A stretch of DNA of 39,527 bases from a virus: positions 1 to 39,527 of IMG/VR virus record IMGVR_UViG_3300043409_001144; one strand, written 5' to 3'. Positions 14,716 to 22,213 of this stretch are shown piece after piece. The position numbers and the translations under genes were made by a program. The notes under the pieces are model-generated. The model worked only from the letters and a program-made list of their open reading frames with translations. It made no database searches and had not been told where the DNA came from. Position 1 is the stretch's first letter; each line of letters begins with the position of its first letter.

Positions 14716-15554
14716 TACTTGCCACCTCCTGCACTAGCACCCATCGCATTACTATTACCGGAGCTACCACCTGAGCTAAGCACTGTTGGTGAGCCAATAG
14801 AATTTGCATAGTTAGACATGTTTTGCCAAGGCATCATGGTAGGTGCAAAGCTACCCATACCTAGATTTTGCATTTGACCACCAGCATTTAACGCACCTGT
14901 TTGTACGCCTTGCTGAGCGCCTAGCATATCTGACATCATTTGTTGTCTTGCTAACGTACCGGAATCTGCCTGTTGAGCGATGTTGAGTTTGTTAGTTAAG
15001 TCTTTATCGAACGTATCGTAACCAGTTTGTGCAAGATTCTTTTGCAGATTACTGTTGATGTCATACATGCCTTGAGACGTTGCGACACCATGCCTTGAAC
15101 CACCTGACATACCAGAAGCCGCAGCTCTAGAGTCAAGGTTAGCCAGCATGTTATCTGTTGCACGATTAGCATCACCAAGATAAGATGCTTTCATAGCATC
15201 AGCATAGTTGTTGCCTTGTCCACCCATCATCTGGCCATAGATGTTTTGCGTATTGGTCGGGCTACTTAATGATTGCTGTAAAGAATTGGATAGTTGATTG
15301 GCATTATCCATACCCTGATAAACACCACCAGCTAATTGATTCTTCCATTCTGGCATTGCTGCTTGGTTGGTTTGGTCAATGTAAGATTGCACACCTGGGG
15401 CTTGTGCGTTTATTGCATTACCAGTATTGCCGAATGTGTTGGCAGCAGCACCGTACATTTTAGTGAGTGCATCAGACTGCCATTGTGGTATTGATTGATT
15501 AAAGTTACTTTGATTCTTTGCATTACTTTGACTATAACTTCCACCTCCAGACAT
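14715..15554 (-). CDS. Probable DNA ejection/internal virion protein
   Basis: 279 residues, Gln/Asn/Ser/Gly-rich and helical, with the repeating pattern of N-x-x-x-N and Q pairs common in ejection proteins of P22/SU10-like phages (PQWQSDALTKMYGAAANTFGN; DANRATDNMLANLDSRAAASGMSGGSRHGVATSQ). The latter segment with SGMSGGSRHG is shared by many podovirus virion proteins I recall. The start codon follows a GGAGGTGG-rich region. No enzyme domain. Confidence 0.6.
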   Translation of the reverse strand: MSGGGSYSQSNAKNQSNFNQSIPQWQSDALTKMYGAAANTFGNTGNAINAQAPGVQSYIDQTNQAAMPEWKNQLAGGVYQGMDNANQLSNSLQQSLSSPTNTQNIYGQMMGGQGNNYADAMKASYLGDANRATDNMLANLDSRAAASGMSGGSRHGVATSQGMYDINSNLQKNLAQTGYDTFDKDLTNKLNIAQQADSGTLARQQMMSDMLGAQQGVQTGALNAGGQMQNLGMGSFAPTMMPWQNMSNYANSIGSPTVLSSGGSSGNSNAMGASAGGGK

Positions 15555-15563
15555 GTTATTCCC

Positions 15564-15725
15564 CTATGCGAAAGTATTGTTGAAGCCGTCTATCCATGCT
15601 TGATAAGCTGGAACTCCGACAGAAAATGGGTTAGTACCGACTAGCGCACCTGTTTGTGCCGCTCTGCGTCCTTCACCCCAAACAGCATTTAACAAAAAAG
15701 AGTTTTTATATATTTTACCGGCCAT
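15564..15725 (-). CDS. Small conserved virion-region protein, 53 aa
   Basis: ATG at 15725 with an AGGGGAATAAC leader, stop TAG at 15564-15566. The protein reads MAGKIYKNSFLLNAVWGEG at the start, then RRAAQTGALVGTNPF and PAYQAWIDGFNNTFA. The same AGGGGAATAAC precedes the next late gene at 15554, a direct sign that both are translated. Unknown function; likely a small structural or assembly protein between the GNAT-like and ejection-protein genes. Confidence 0.6.
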   Translation of the reverse strand: MAGKIYKNSFLLNAVWGEGRRAAQTGALVGTNPFSVGVPAYQAWIDGFNNTFA

Positions 15726-15740
15726 GTTATTCCCCTGGAT

Positions 15741-16154
15741 TTAAAGTGATTTACCTGTTACTACATACTTCTGCGTCATACCATGACGATGCCATAATCT
15801 TATTATTGACTCACGGCCTGAGCCTTCTAATGATGTTGCACCATTTTGCCTAAGAATATCCTCAAATTTCCCGAAGTTATTTTTATTGATAATACATCTC
15901 CCCCCTATAGCGACAACAAACGCCACTCTATCGGTTGGTCTATTAAAGTACGATACAACTATCGCGCCATGTACTTTTTCATTGTCATCAGTAACAATAA
16001 TCAGCTGCCAGTTACCTTGTGAAACCATGACCCTTATCTCTGCCGTGTCATAGTCTCCAGCAGAATAGGCAAGTGCCGAATCTATGTAGTGTTCGATATA
16101 GGGCCATGTTTGGTTGACATAATTGGTGTGGATTGCCTGTACTTTTAAATTCAT
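15741..16154 (-). CDS. GNAT-like protein of the virion module
   Basis: 137 residues from ATG 16154, which makes an ATGA overlap with the previous stop; an in-frame ATG at 16169 is also possible. The order fits an acetyltransferase-like fold: YIEHYIDSALAYS helix, then NWQLIIVTDDNEKVHGAIVVSYFNRPTDRVAFVVAIGG and a C-terminal GRESIIRLWHRHGM. Similar GNAT-like proteins lie next to ejection protein genes in T7-like and P22-like phages (T7 gp13 position), often without proven acetyltransferase activity. The acetyl-CoA loop is not convincingly present. Confidence 0.55.
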   Translation of the reverse strand: MNLKVQAIHTNYVNQTWPYIEHYIDSALAYSAGDYDTAEIRVMVSQGNWQLIIVTDDNEKVHGAIVVSYFNRPTDRVAFVVAIGGRCIINKNNFGKFEDILRQNGATSLEGSGRESIIRLWHRHGMTQKYVVTGKSL

Positions 16155-16384
16155 CCTAATAGTGTCCATACACCAGTTGATTTATAAACCCATGCACCTT
16201 CCACTGTAATCGTTGGTGCTATGATATTTTTGAAGTAATAGATTTTGCCCACCACAGGCTTCGTAGGTAGTGCAGTTAATACATTCATATCACCTAGTTG
16301 CAGTGACTTGTTTTCGAGTGCTGATAGCTGTCTAAATAGGTATTCAGTCAACCGAGCATCGGTATTAGCTGGGGGTTGTTCCAT
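16151..16384 (-). CDS. Small tail-region protein, 77 aa
   Basis: Starts EQPPANTDARLTEYLFRQLSALENKSLQ, a helix motif common in small podovirus tail-region genes, then a beta-rich end (VGKIYYFKNIIAPTITVEGAWVYKS) that looks like part of a virion adhesion or tail-tip piece. Its ATG overlaps the stop of the nozzle gene (TAATG) and it overlaps the next gene by ATGA. Confidence 0.6.
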   Translation of the reverse strand: MEQPPANTDARLTEYLFRQLSALENKSLQLGDMNVLTALPTKPVVGKIYYFKNIIAPTITVEGAWVYKSTGVWTLLG

Positions 16385-17946
16385 TATCTAAGCCCATTAA
16401 CGACATACTGGATGTCGAGTCCTGTTAAGGTGAAAGGTAACGTACCGGTAGAATAAATACGCCATGAGAGTAGTTTGCCTGTTGTCCTTATATCCACCTT
16501 ACGCATGGTATTGGGGTCAAATGATACAGGTGCTTTCCAAGCTATTGGGCCAGCTACAAACTGTTGTGAACCAAGCTGAATCAGTACCGGTTTTTGTGAA
16601 ACGATATGTGGAAACACACTCTGTGTTGTGGTTACTGTTTCTTGGCCCTCTACTGGAAAACTTAAGCGTTCAAGCAATGTGTTTTGGGTAGTCGTAGCAT
16701 CATCTAGTTCAAGTGAGATAATGGCACTATTAACATTGTTAGTTGATACAATCGTTCTTGAGAAAATAGATGTTGGGTCATACGTCCAGTTTTTAGGGTT
16801 CTGATCCCAACCGCCTAGCGCATTACTCCATAGAATAGGCACTTGCAAATTCGGGCCAAACGCTAGACCAGTTGTTGTGTTTGGAATACTCCGCATTGAC
16901 ACGAGATCGTCTTGGGTATTAATAACAAACGCTATGTTAGGCAGTGTATGATTAACCTGTGGAACACAGAACCATATTTCTTCAGTAACAGGATTTGCAT
17001 AAGCAAACGAGTTCATGTAATAAGTTGGGTCTATATTATTAACCAACTGTGTCTGCATCTGGTTATGCAGCACAGAGACAAAGCTGTTGCCATCTGTCTT
17101 TAGAATGTCACCATCTGATAAGAAGTAATGATACCCCTTACTTTCAACTACGCAGTTTTTAGCCAGTAGTCCATAACTGGTGGTTAATACACTCCTAGCC
17201 CAGACAAACTCACCACCCACATATGATAAAGAACTGATACCACGCTGACTGTACAGCATGAAGTTATCACGCAATGTCATGCCGTCAACTAGGTCACCCA
17301 TATCACCACCGACTGAGGCAATACCTGCTATTGCAGCCAAGTCTGTCTCATCCCATGTATAAGGAAGGCCATTAATATCGGCAGGGTGCGACCAACGATA
17401 ACTAGTCGCTAAGACAGTTGCAGACTGTTGGAGGTTAAGGGCAAACAGGAAGTTCTTGTGGGAGCGTACTACTTTGGCGCTGAGTCCATGTGCTTGCCAA
17501 GTCTGGCCAGCTTTAAAATTGAGTGCTTGAAGTTTCTGTGCAGTTTGTTGTGGTGACCAGTAGTTAGGGTAATCTTGAACATTATTAACAATGGGTATGC
17601 TGCCCAACAAGCACCCTGTCCATAGCAGTTCACCTCCTGCACTAACGCCAGGGTAGCCACCCGTTTTGGTAACGTCAGTCCATGAGGTTCCGTTATAAAC
17701 CCACGCTGCACTCTGACCAAGAAGCAGATAGAAGTTGCCGCTCTCACCTAGTACCGGCAGGATAAGCCCAGCCTTGAAGTTAGCACTAGGTGTGGCTAAC
17801 GTGTAAGACATATTAGAGGCTTTGATCTTGCCGTTTAACAACTTATAGTTAGTGCCATAAGTCAGTGTATTAGCCGGTAAATCACAGGGTTCTAAGTCAA
17901 AGTTGATATTCTGAACGCCCAGACTATTGAGCTTTAAAACTGTCAT
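16384..17946 (-). CDS. Tail nozzle protein (P22 gp10-like beta-propeller type)
   Basis: 520 residues, strongly beta. It starts LNSLGVQNINFDLEPCDLPANTLTYGTNYKLLNGKI in outline, the standard opening of podovirus tail stabilisation/nozzle proteins (small-molecule of the pattern GGxxxDxxPxxLPxxAxSxxxN). It continues with repeated W-Y-strand units (AAWVYNGTSWTDVT; YRWSHPADINGLPYTWDE; MLYSQRGISSLSYVGGEFVW). In P22 and SU10 this protein forms the hexameric nozzle at the tail tip, below the adaptor ring. Position after the adaptor and tail fibre genes agrees. Confidence 0.75.
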   Translation of the reverse strand: MTVLKLNSLGVQNINFDLEPCDLPANTLTYGTNYKLLNGKIKASNMSYTLATPSANFKAGLILPVLGESGNFYLLLGQSAAWVYNGTSWTDVTKTGGYPGVSAGGELLWTGCLLGSIPIVNNVQDYPNYWSPQQTAQKLQALNFKAGQTWQAHGLSAKVVRSHKNFLFALNLQQSATVLATSYRWSHPADINGLPYTWDETDLAAIAGIASVGGDMGDLVDGMTLRDNFMLYSQRGISSLSYVGGEFVWARSVLTTSYGLLAKNCVVESKGYHYFLSDGDILKTDGNSFVSVLHNQMQTQLVNNIDPTYYMNSFAYANPVTEEIWFCVPQVNHTLPNIAFVINTQDDLVSMRSIPNTTTGLAFGPNLQVPILWSNALGGWDQNPKNWTYDPTSIFSRTIVSTNNVNSAIISLELDDATTTQNTLLERLSFPVEGQETVTTTQSVFPHIVSQKPVLIQLGSQQFVAGPIAWKAPVSFDPNTMRKVDIRTTGKLLSWRIYSTGTLPFTLTGLDIQYVVNGLR

Positions 17947-18239
17947 ATAACCCCCTGCATTTTTGCTAGTAGTAATTGACTGGACTGATTAGCATTAGTC
18001 ATCTCATTTCTAAAGGACTCTACCGCTGCACTAGTGGAGCGTTGTTGCATAGAGTTTTCAATTAAAAGCATCGGTAGCCAAGCCATACTACAAGCAGCTT
18101 CATCTGTCTGCTCACCAGTGTTAGGATTAGTACCTGCTAACTTTGTGTACCATGCACAACGGTGTATAGCTCCGTCTTTTATCTCTTCGCACGCCCCCAT
18201 ACCTAATGGACATATTGATATTATCTTAATAGATGTCAT
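17943..18239 (-). CDS. Conserved four-cysteine phage protein
   Basis: 98 residues. Cysteines at 10, 17, 28 and 50 in CPLGMGACEEI, IHRCAWYTKLAG and AACSMAWLPMLLIENSMQQRST. I recall relatives next to nozzle genes in other podoviruses with the same cysteines, suggesting a metal or Fe-S site. The C-terminal half is a long helix (SAAVESFRNEMTNANQSSQLLLAKMQ). It overlaps the HNH gene before it and the nozzle gene after it by four bases each. Function unknown. Confidence 0.65.
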   Translation of the reverse strand: MTSIKIISICPLGMGACEEIKDGAIHRCAWYTKLAGTNPNTGEQTDEAACSMAWLPMLLIENSMQQRSTSAAVESFRNEMTNANQSSQLLLAKMQGVI

Positions 18240-18799
18240 AAAAAATACCTTGCGTATTCAAGTTTATATCGCTCCCCTCTACATATTTTACCAACTGTTC
18301 CAAAGGCAATGCCTTTTAACTCAGCTATTTTAGGGTACTTTAATTTTTGTATTAAGCTCATATTTAAAATGTCAATAATATCGTCTTCGTTTAATTTCCT
18401 ACTAGCCCCCCTGCTTTTTTCTCTACATAATGTAGATATAGTCATTAGTCCTGTATTATACGCATGTTGTGAATTTTCTTTAGCTGTACACCATTCTAAA
18501 TTGTCAACAGTGTTATTTAATTTATTCCCGTCAATATGACTTACACACGGTTTATTTTCAGGGTTTGGTATAAATGCTTTTGCCACAAGTCTGTGTATAC
18601 GATGTTGTACCCCATTATAGCTATCTGTTGGGTATAGCCATACAGTGCAATACTGTGCATTTTTACGCCCTGAATATTGTGGTTTTAATATACTCCCTCT
18701 ACCATTACTTCTATTACTATATACGTTCCCACAAGACCCTATAAAATATTTGTCCCCACACCCTTCAATACTTACAAACCCGTCTGGTATTTTATTCAT
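18236..18799 (-). CDS. NUMOD4-HNH homing endonuclease
   Basis: 187 residues from ATG 18799 (GGTGG upstream); a longer frame from 18844 lacks a site. N-terminal NUMOD4-type segment (DGFVSIEGCGDKYFIGSCGNVYS), then the HNH_3 core HRLVAKAFIPNP, VSHIDGNKLNNTVDNLEWCT and KENSQHAYNTGL, and a C-terminal HTH-like piece (IAELKGIAFGTVGKICRG). It interrupts the late operon between the tail fibre and the four-Cys gene and is more AT-rich than both, as expected for a homing element. Its end overlaps the next gene by ATGA, so the insertion keeps translation running. Confidence 0.85.
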   Translation of the reverse strand: MNKIPDGFVSIEGCGDKYFIGSCGNVYSNRSNGRGSILKPQYSGRKNAQYCTVWLYPTDSYNGVQHRIHRLVAKAFIPNPENKPCVSHIDGNKLNNTVDNLEWCTAKENSQHAYNTGLMTISTLCREKSRGASRKLNEDDIIDILNMSLIQKLKYPKIAELKGIAFGTVGKICRGERYKLEYARYFL

Positions 18800-18874
18800 A
18801 ATATTCCACCTAAATAAAAATATTATATCACAGGTTACATCCAAGCGGGCATGTTAAGACTGTTTTAATTTCCA

Positions 18875-19510
18875 TTAGTTCTTAGCGCAAATAATCATAT
18901 CAATATACCTTGGCACCCAGTTAGCAGCTCCAGCGTTTGCGGCGTTTGTACCTGCTGGCGTACCTGCTGATGCACTTTGAATGTTGGCGTAACCTATTCC
19001 ACTAGTTCCCCCAACCGCACCTGCATTAGCAGGATTAACTTGAAACCCATTGAAGGATACTGCTGATGCATGAGCATGACCTGCGTCAGTGTGTGTATGT
19101 GCAGCTAATGCAGACCCAGTAAAAACGTGAGTATGCGATGGAACAGCATTATTCAAAATAGGTGAATTTGTACCTGCAACACCACCGCCAGTTGTATTAA
19201 CTACCCTGAGCATACGGTTAGTAGCATTATCAGTAGTATCTTGCGTCCAACCTGTAGGCGCTGCTGCTTGTGCAAAGGGCATCCTTGTGCCTGATAGGAA
19301 GTAATAGTTTGTTAGTCCATGCAAGGCATTTAACTCTGCCTCAGTCGTTGTTATAGCTGTCGCATAACCTAGTCCACCAACACCTGGGAACTGTGCTCGC
19401 AGGACTGACTTAATCAATCGTAAATGGTCATCACCCTGGTTGACTGGGTCAGAACTGGTTGGGTTTGATGTAATAAAACTTGAGATCGTTGAGCCTGTTT
19501 CTAAACCCAT
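18875..19510 (-). CDS. Tail collar-type fibre or needle protein
   Basis: 211 residues from ATG 19510 (AGGG upstream, five bases after the previous stop). N-terminal TGSTISSFITSNPTSSDPVNQGDDHLRLIK is a widespread phage tail-fibre opening. Then comes an RMPFAQAAAPTGWTQ collar motif and a His-rich tip: AVPSHTHVF, ALAAHTHTDAGHAHASA. HxH motifs of this kind bind iron in trimeric tail spikes and needles such as T4 gp12 and gpV. The end GAANWVPRYIDMIICAKN is the collar-domain signature. Probably a second adhesion or tip protein besides the DGR-diversified one. Confidence 0.8.
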   Translation of the reverse strand: MGLETGSTISSFITSNPTSSDPVNQGDDHLRLIKSVLRAQFPGVGGLGYATAITTTEAELNALHGLTNYYFLSGTRMPFAQAAAPTGWTQDTTDNATNRMLRVVNTTGGGVAGTNSPILNNAVPSHTHVFTGSALAAHTHTDAGHAHASAVSFNGFQVNPANAGAVGGTSGIGYANIQSASAGTPAGTNAANAGAANWVPRYIDMIICAKN

Positions 19511-19515
19511 AGTAG

Positions 19516-20136
19516 TTACCCTGCAAAAGTGGTGAGTGAAGTGCCTGACCAAGTGGACTTAGCATCGTTTAAAGTGATCTCTGACATTGCTTGCTGAAAC
19601 CGTCCATCCCACAAGGTCGAGGCTTCAGCGTCTTTAACAAAGCTGTTAATCTCAACTAGTAACCCAAACACATAAGCATCTGGGTTGGAATCAGACAGCC
19701 AGTTAGTTGTGATAAAAGAAGATAAAGGCGGTAGTGTTTGGAAATAGTCAATCTCAAGACTATGCGTGTTGTCGTAGAACGGTTGCACCTGTATAGCACC
19801 TGATATAACGGTGTAGCAGGGAAACTGTGTCTCACCGTTATTGACTAGGTTAGCCATCTGCTCTGGGTTGACTTGCAAGAGAGTCACTCGACTTGCTGAG
19901 TTAGTATTGTCAATGACCTTGATAGCTCGCATCACAGAGTAGTTAGTTGGTAGGGTATAGAACTCTTGCGTTGAGTCCATCACCGTCTTAACCCTGCTAG
20001 ACATATCTAACGTCATCAATGTGCGGTTGATGCGTGACTCTGCGACCCTGAGAAAAGAATCAACTCGACTAGTCACCTCTGTGTCTTGCCTGTCTGCGTA
20101 CCCTAAAGCTAAGTCTACAATTTGTGCATAATTCAT
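19516..20136 (-). CDS. Head-tail adaptor protein (SU10-adaptor type)
   Basis: 206 residues: YAQIVDLALGYADRQDTEV, then VDSFLRVAESRINRTLMTLDM, the I/V-xx-FV-xxAExRI-xR-L pattern of SU10-type adaptor proteins, followed by a beta-rich middle (FYTLPTNYSVMRAIKVI; AIQVQPFYDNTHSLEIDYFQTLPPLS). Such adaptors bind the portal and connect it with the nozzle. Gene order adaptor, fibre, four-Cys, nozzle is consistent. Confidence 0.75.
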   Translation of the reverse strand: MNYAQIVDLALGYADRQDTEVTSRVDSFLRVAESRINRTLMTLDMSSRVKTVMDSTQEFYTLPTNYSVMRAIKVIDNTNSASRVTLLQVNPEQMANLVNNGETQFPCYTVISGAIQVQPFYDNTHSLEIDYFQTLPPLSSFITTNWLSDSNPDAYVFGLLVEINSFVKDAEASTLWDGRFQQAMSEITLNDAKSTWSGTSLTTFAG

Positions 20137-20137
20137 A

Positions 20138-20311
20138 TTAGCTCCAAGTGGTCGATGGTGGTAATTCGTCTGTCCATGACGATTCTGTGTTCGGTTCGTC
20201 TACCCAAGTATTTATTGCTGTTGCCTCTAGTTGCCAAGTTGCTTCATCTACAGATTGTGCTGTCCACTCATCTGACTGATTAACCTCTATCTCCCAAACC
20301 GTTGTAGCCAT
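20138..20311 (-). CDS. 57-aa tryptophan-decapeptide protein
   Basis: ATG at 20311 overlaps the previous stop (TAATG), and TAA is at 20138-20140, one base before the adaptor ATG. Tryptophan occurs at residues 6, 16, 26, 36, 46 and 56, exactly every ten residues, each preceded by a short Thr/Ser/Glu-rich run (TTVW, DEW, EATW, INTW, ESSW, STTW). Six regular units suggest a small beta-solenoid or beta-stack, perhaps a virion decoration or linker. Similar short W/T repeat genes occur in phage tail regions, but I know of no function. Confidence 0.65.
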   Translation of the reverse strand: MATTVWEIEVNQSDEWTAQSVDEATWQLEATAINTWVDEPNTESSWTDELPPSTTWS

Positions 20312-20583
20312 TAGATAACTGGATCAACAGTCAACACAACACTTGGATCGGCTGCTAACTCCTCTTTGCTAAACCCAAATCTTTCGATTGTGCTTAAATC
20401 TTCAACGTCTAGCCAGATAGGTTCTAATGCTTCACCTGCATACTCAGGTTGGTTATAGTCATCTGGGTACACTTGGCTGTCTTGTTTGCGTGTCATAGAG
20501 CCTTTTAATAACGCTATGAACTCAGCATGACGATCAGTACCTACTACAGCGTCTAAATCTTCTCGTGTGTTAATAATATTCAT
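20311..20583 (-). CDS. Small tail-region protein downstream of the DGR
   Basis: 90 residues from ATG 20583, which overlaps the last 14 bases of the reverse transcriptase gene; a longer frame from 20640 lies wholly in the RT gene and is rejected. The sequence MNIINTREDLDAVVGTDRHAEFIALLKGS looks like a short phage assembly protein: a helix, then a proline- and acid-rich tail (YPDDYNQPEYAG; LDVEDLSTIERFGFSKEEL). No family recognised. Confidence 0.55.
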   Translation of the reverse strand: MNIINTREDLDAVVGTDRHAEFIALLKGSMTRKQDSQVYPDDYNQPEYAGEALEPIWLDVEDLSTIERFGFSKEELAADPSVVLTVDPVI

Positions 20584-21568
20584 ATTTGTTATCCAGCCAG
20601 TTAAATAAATTGTGAGTATCAGCCCAACTTGCATGACCACGCCATGAAGCTAAGAATTTGGTGAGGTTTAAAAACTCATGGTGTTCTATAAAATGCTTAA
20701 TCTTATGCTTTGCTCGTAATACCGAGTCCTTTCTGATTAATTTGTGCGTATTCCAAATGCGATAACCTAAAAAATTAATACCCCGTTTAACACTAGAACA
20801 TTGCCATCTACTAATAGATAACTTTAAGTTTTCTTTTGAAAATTCCTCAATCCTGTAAAAATCATTCCGCAATCTTTCTGGATCATCACCAAGAATCACT
20901 ACGTCATCCATGTATCTTGCCCATCTTCTGTGCTTTAGCTCATGGTGAATAAAGTTATCTACTTTTGAGCCATAGATATTGGCAAATAATTGACTAGTAA
21001 GACTACCAATGGGGATGCCAGTACCTTTACTAAAAAGCAGTTGGTCTATAATTAAGCATGTTTTTTCACATTTAATTTTTCTCTTTATCATCGCTTTCAA
21101 AATATCGTGATCGACACTAGGAAAGAATTTTCTATAATCTGTTTTTAAATAGTACAAAGGTTTTGGTGATCTTCTTAGTTCGGATTGTATATATTTAACG
21201 CCTGCGTGCGTCCCCATGCCAGTTCGACAGGCAAAGGTATTTGGTAGAAACATTGCCTCAAAAATCTCACCTATCACCGCCACTAAAGCATGTTGAGCCA
21301 ATCTATCTTTAAACTCTAATGCTGAAATTAATCGCTGTTTTGGTTCATATACATAAAACTGCTTATACTGACCAATAGTATAAGTACCCTCTAAAAGCTC
21401 TTTTGCCAACGCCTCAATATTCAACGCCTTAAATTCCTTAAACTCAAGGTAGCCATAAGTCATTCTTTTAGCCAATGCGGTTCTATCAAAAGCCAGCAAC
21501 ATATTTTCTTTACTGGTAATTTTTTCAATTAAATTATTATGTGCTTTCATGCTGGTAGCCCGATTCAT
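20570..21568 (-). CDS. Diversity-generating retroelement reverse transcriptase
   Basis: 332 residues. Palm motifs are clear: motif A with D144 (YLKTDYRKFFPSVDH), motif B region GIPIGSLTSQLFANIYG (184-200) with IGxxxSQ, the form that marks DGR reverse transcriptases instead of QGxxxSP, and motif C Y219-MDD (RWARYMDDVVILGDD). Size is normal for the family, with no added maturase or nuclease domain. It copies the template-repeat RNA into error-prone cDNA with adenine-specific mutation, together with Avd. A downstream ATG at 21550 is an alternative start. It directly follows TR, as in phage BPP-1. Confidence 0.95.
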   Translation of the reverse strand: MNRATSMKAHNNLIEKITSKENMLLAFDRTALAKRMTYGYLEFKEFKALNIEALAKELLEGTYTIGQYKQFYVYEPKQRLISALEFKDRLAQHALVAVIGEIFEAMFLPNTFACRTGMGTHAGVKYIQSELRRSPKPLYYLKTDYRKFFPSVDHDILKAMIKRKIKCEKTCLIIDQLLFSKGTGIPIGSLTSQLFANIYGSKVDNFIHHELKHRRWARYMDDVVILGDDPERLRNDFYRIEEFSKENLKLSISRWQCSSVKRGINFLGYRIWNTHKLIRKDSVLRAKHKIKHFIEHHEFLNLTKFLASWRGHASWADTHNLFNWLDNKYEYY

Positions 21569-21697
21569 TAAAAACTACTAAGGGCATCCCAGACCTTGAA
21601 ATGTATTTGCCGAAGCAGGACAAAATGGCTGACCATATAATAAAAGGCCGGCCTACAATGCCGTAGCGATTGCAAAGCGAAAGAACTAATATCGTCA

Positions 21698-21811
21698 CGA
21701 CACCACGCCCACCAATGTTGTTATTCGAATTCGTAGGAGAGTTGTTCCAATTCGAACAACGCGAACCTGTATTCGCACCATTGTTCCAGTTGCCACTAAA
21801 GATGACAGCGT
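21698..21811 (-). repeat. DGR template repeat (TR)
   Basis: 114 bp, starting one base after the avd stop. It aligns without gaps with 22237-22350 (VR). On the coding strand TR has 29 adenines; 20 are different bases in VR, while of 85 other positions only one differs. Read in the VR frame, TR is rich in AAC/AAT codons (NWNNGANTG, NWNNSPTNSNNN), the codons that give the widest range when A is mutated. It is non-coding and, with flanking sequence to 21569, provides the template RNA. The remaining space to the RT start holds a GGCCGGCC-type palindrome (21645-21654) and no gene. Confidence 0.95.
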
Positions 21812-21812
21812 G

Positions 21813-22187
21813 TTACCCATTTTGCCCCTTACGCTTAGTAATCCATGACCCTAGCATAGACCCCACCTCCGCAAGCATGATTAAGACAACTTGGTGCTGG
21901 TGAGGTGTTATGCCGCGTGTACTCGGTATTACTAAGAAACGTAACCAAAACCGCAGCTGCGCTAATCCTGCATCTGCTTCATATATTTTACTGATTTGAT
22001 TACTCTTGCCGGCTATATAAAATAACTCAGCTTGATTAAACAAAGTCTGTAAAAACATATCCCTTACTACCCCATGCTTTCTCGGTAACGATTGCGCAAT
22101 GGGGTATAAATAATGAATCACCGCTTCGTACTTCTCGATGATCGCCATCTGACTATAATTAACAACTGCTTGTTTTATAGGTTGCAT
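21813..22187 (-). CDS. avd: DGR accessory variability determinant (Avd)
   Basis: 124 residues, all helical, in the place and size of BPP-1 Avd (about 128). Helices are evident at MAIIEKYEAVIHYLYPIAQSL, RDMFLQTLFNQAELFYIAGK, ADAGLAQLRFWLRFLV and HQHQVVLIMLAEVGSMLGSWI, the four-helix-bundle pattern related to 23S rRNA intervening proteins. The family forms a basic pentamer that binds the reverse transcriptase and template RNA and is needed for mutagenic retrohoming. It starts about 27 bases after the VR gene stop and ends one base before TR. Confidence 0.9.
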   Translation of the reverse strand: MQPIKQAVVNYSQMAIIEKYEAVIHYLYPIAQSLPRKHGVVRDMFLQTLFNQAELFYIAGKSNQISKIYEADAGLAQLRFWLRFLVIPSTRGITPHQHQVVLIMLAEVGSMLGSWITKRKGQNG

Positions 22188-22197
22188 TTTAAAGGCC

Positions 22198-22213
22198 AGT
22201 GGCTTTCGCCACT
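22198..22213 (-). other. DGR hairpin with GAAA tetraloop after VR
   Basis: On the coding strand AGTGGC, GAAA, GCCACT: a 6-bp perfect stem with a GNRA-type tetraloop directly behind the stop codon of the variable protein. A hairpin or cruciform with a similar tetraloop just past VR is a known feature of the BPP-1 DGR and raises the efficiency of retrohoming into the target. Confidence 0.8.
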
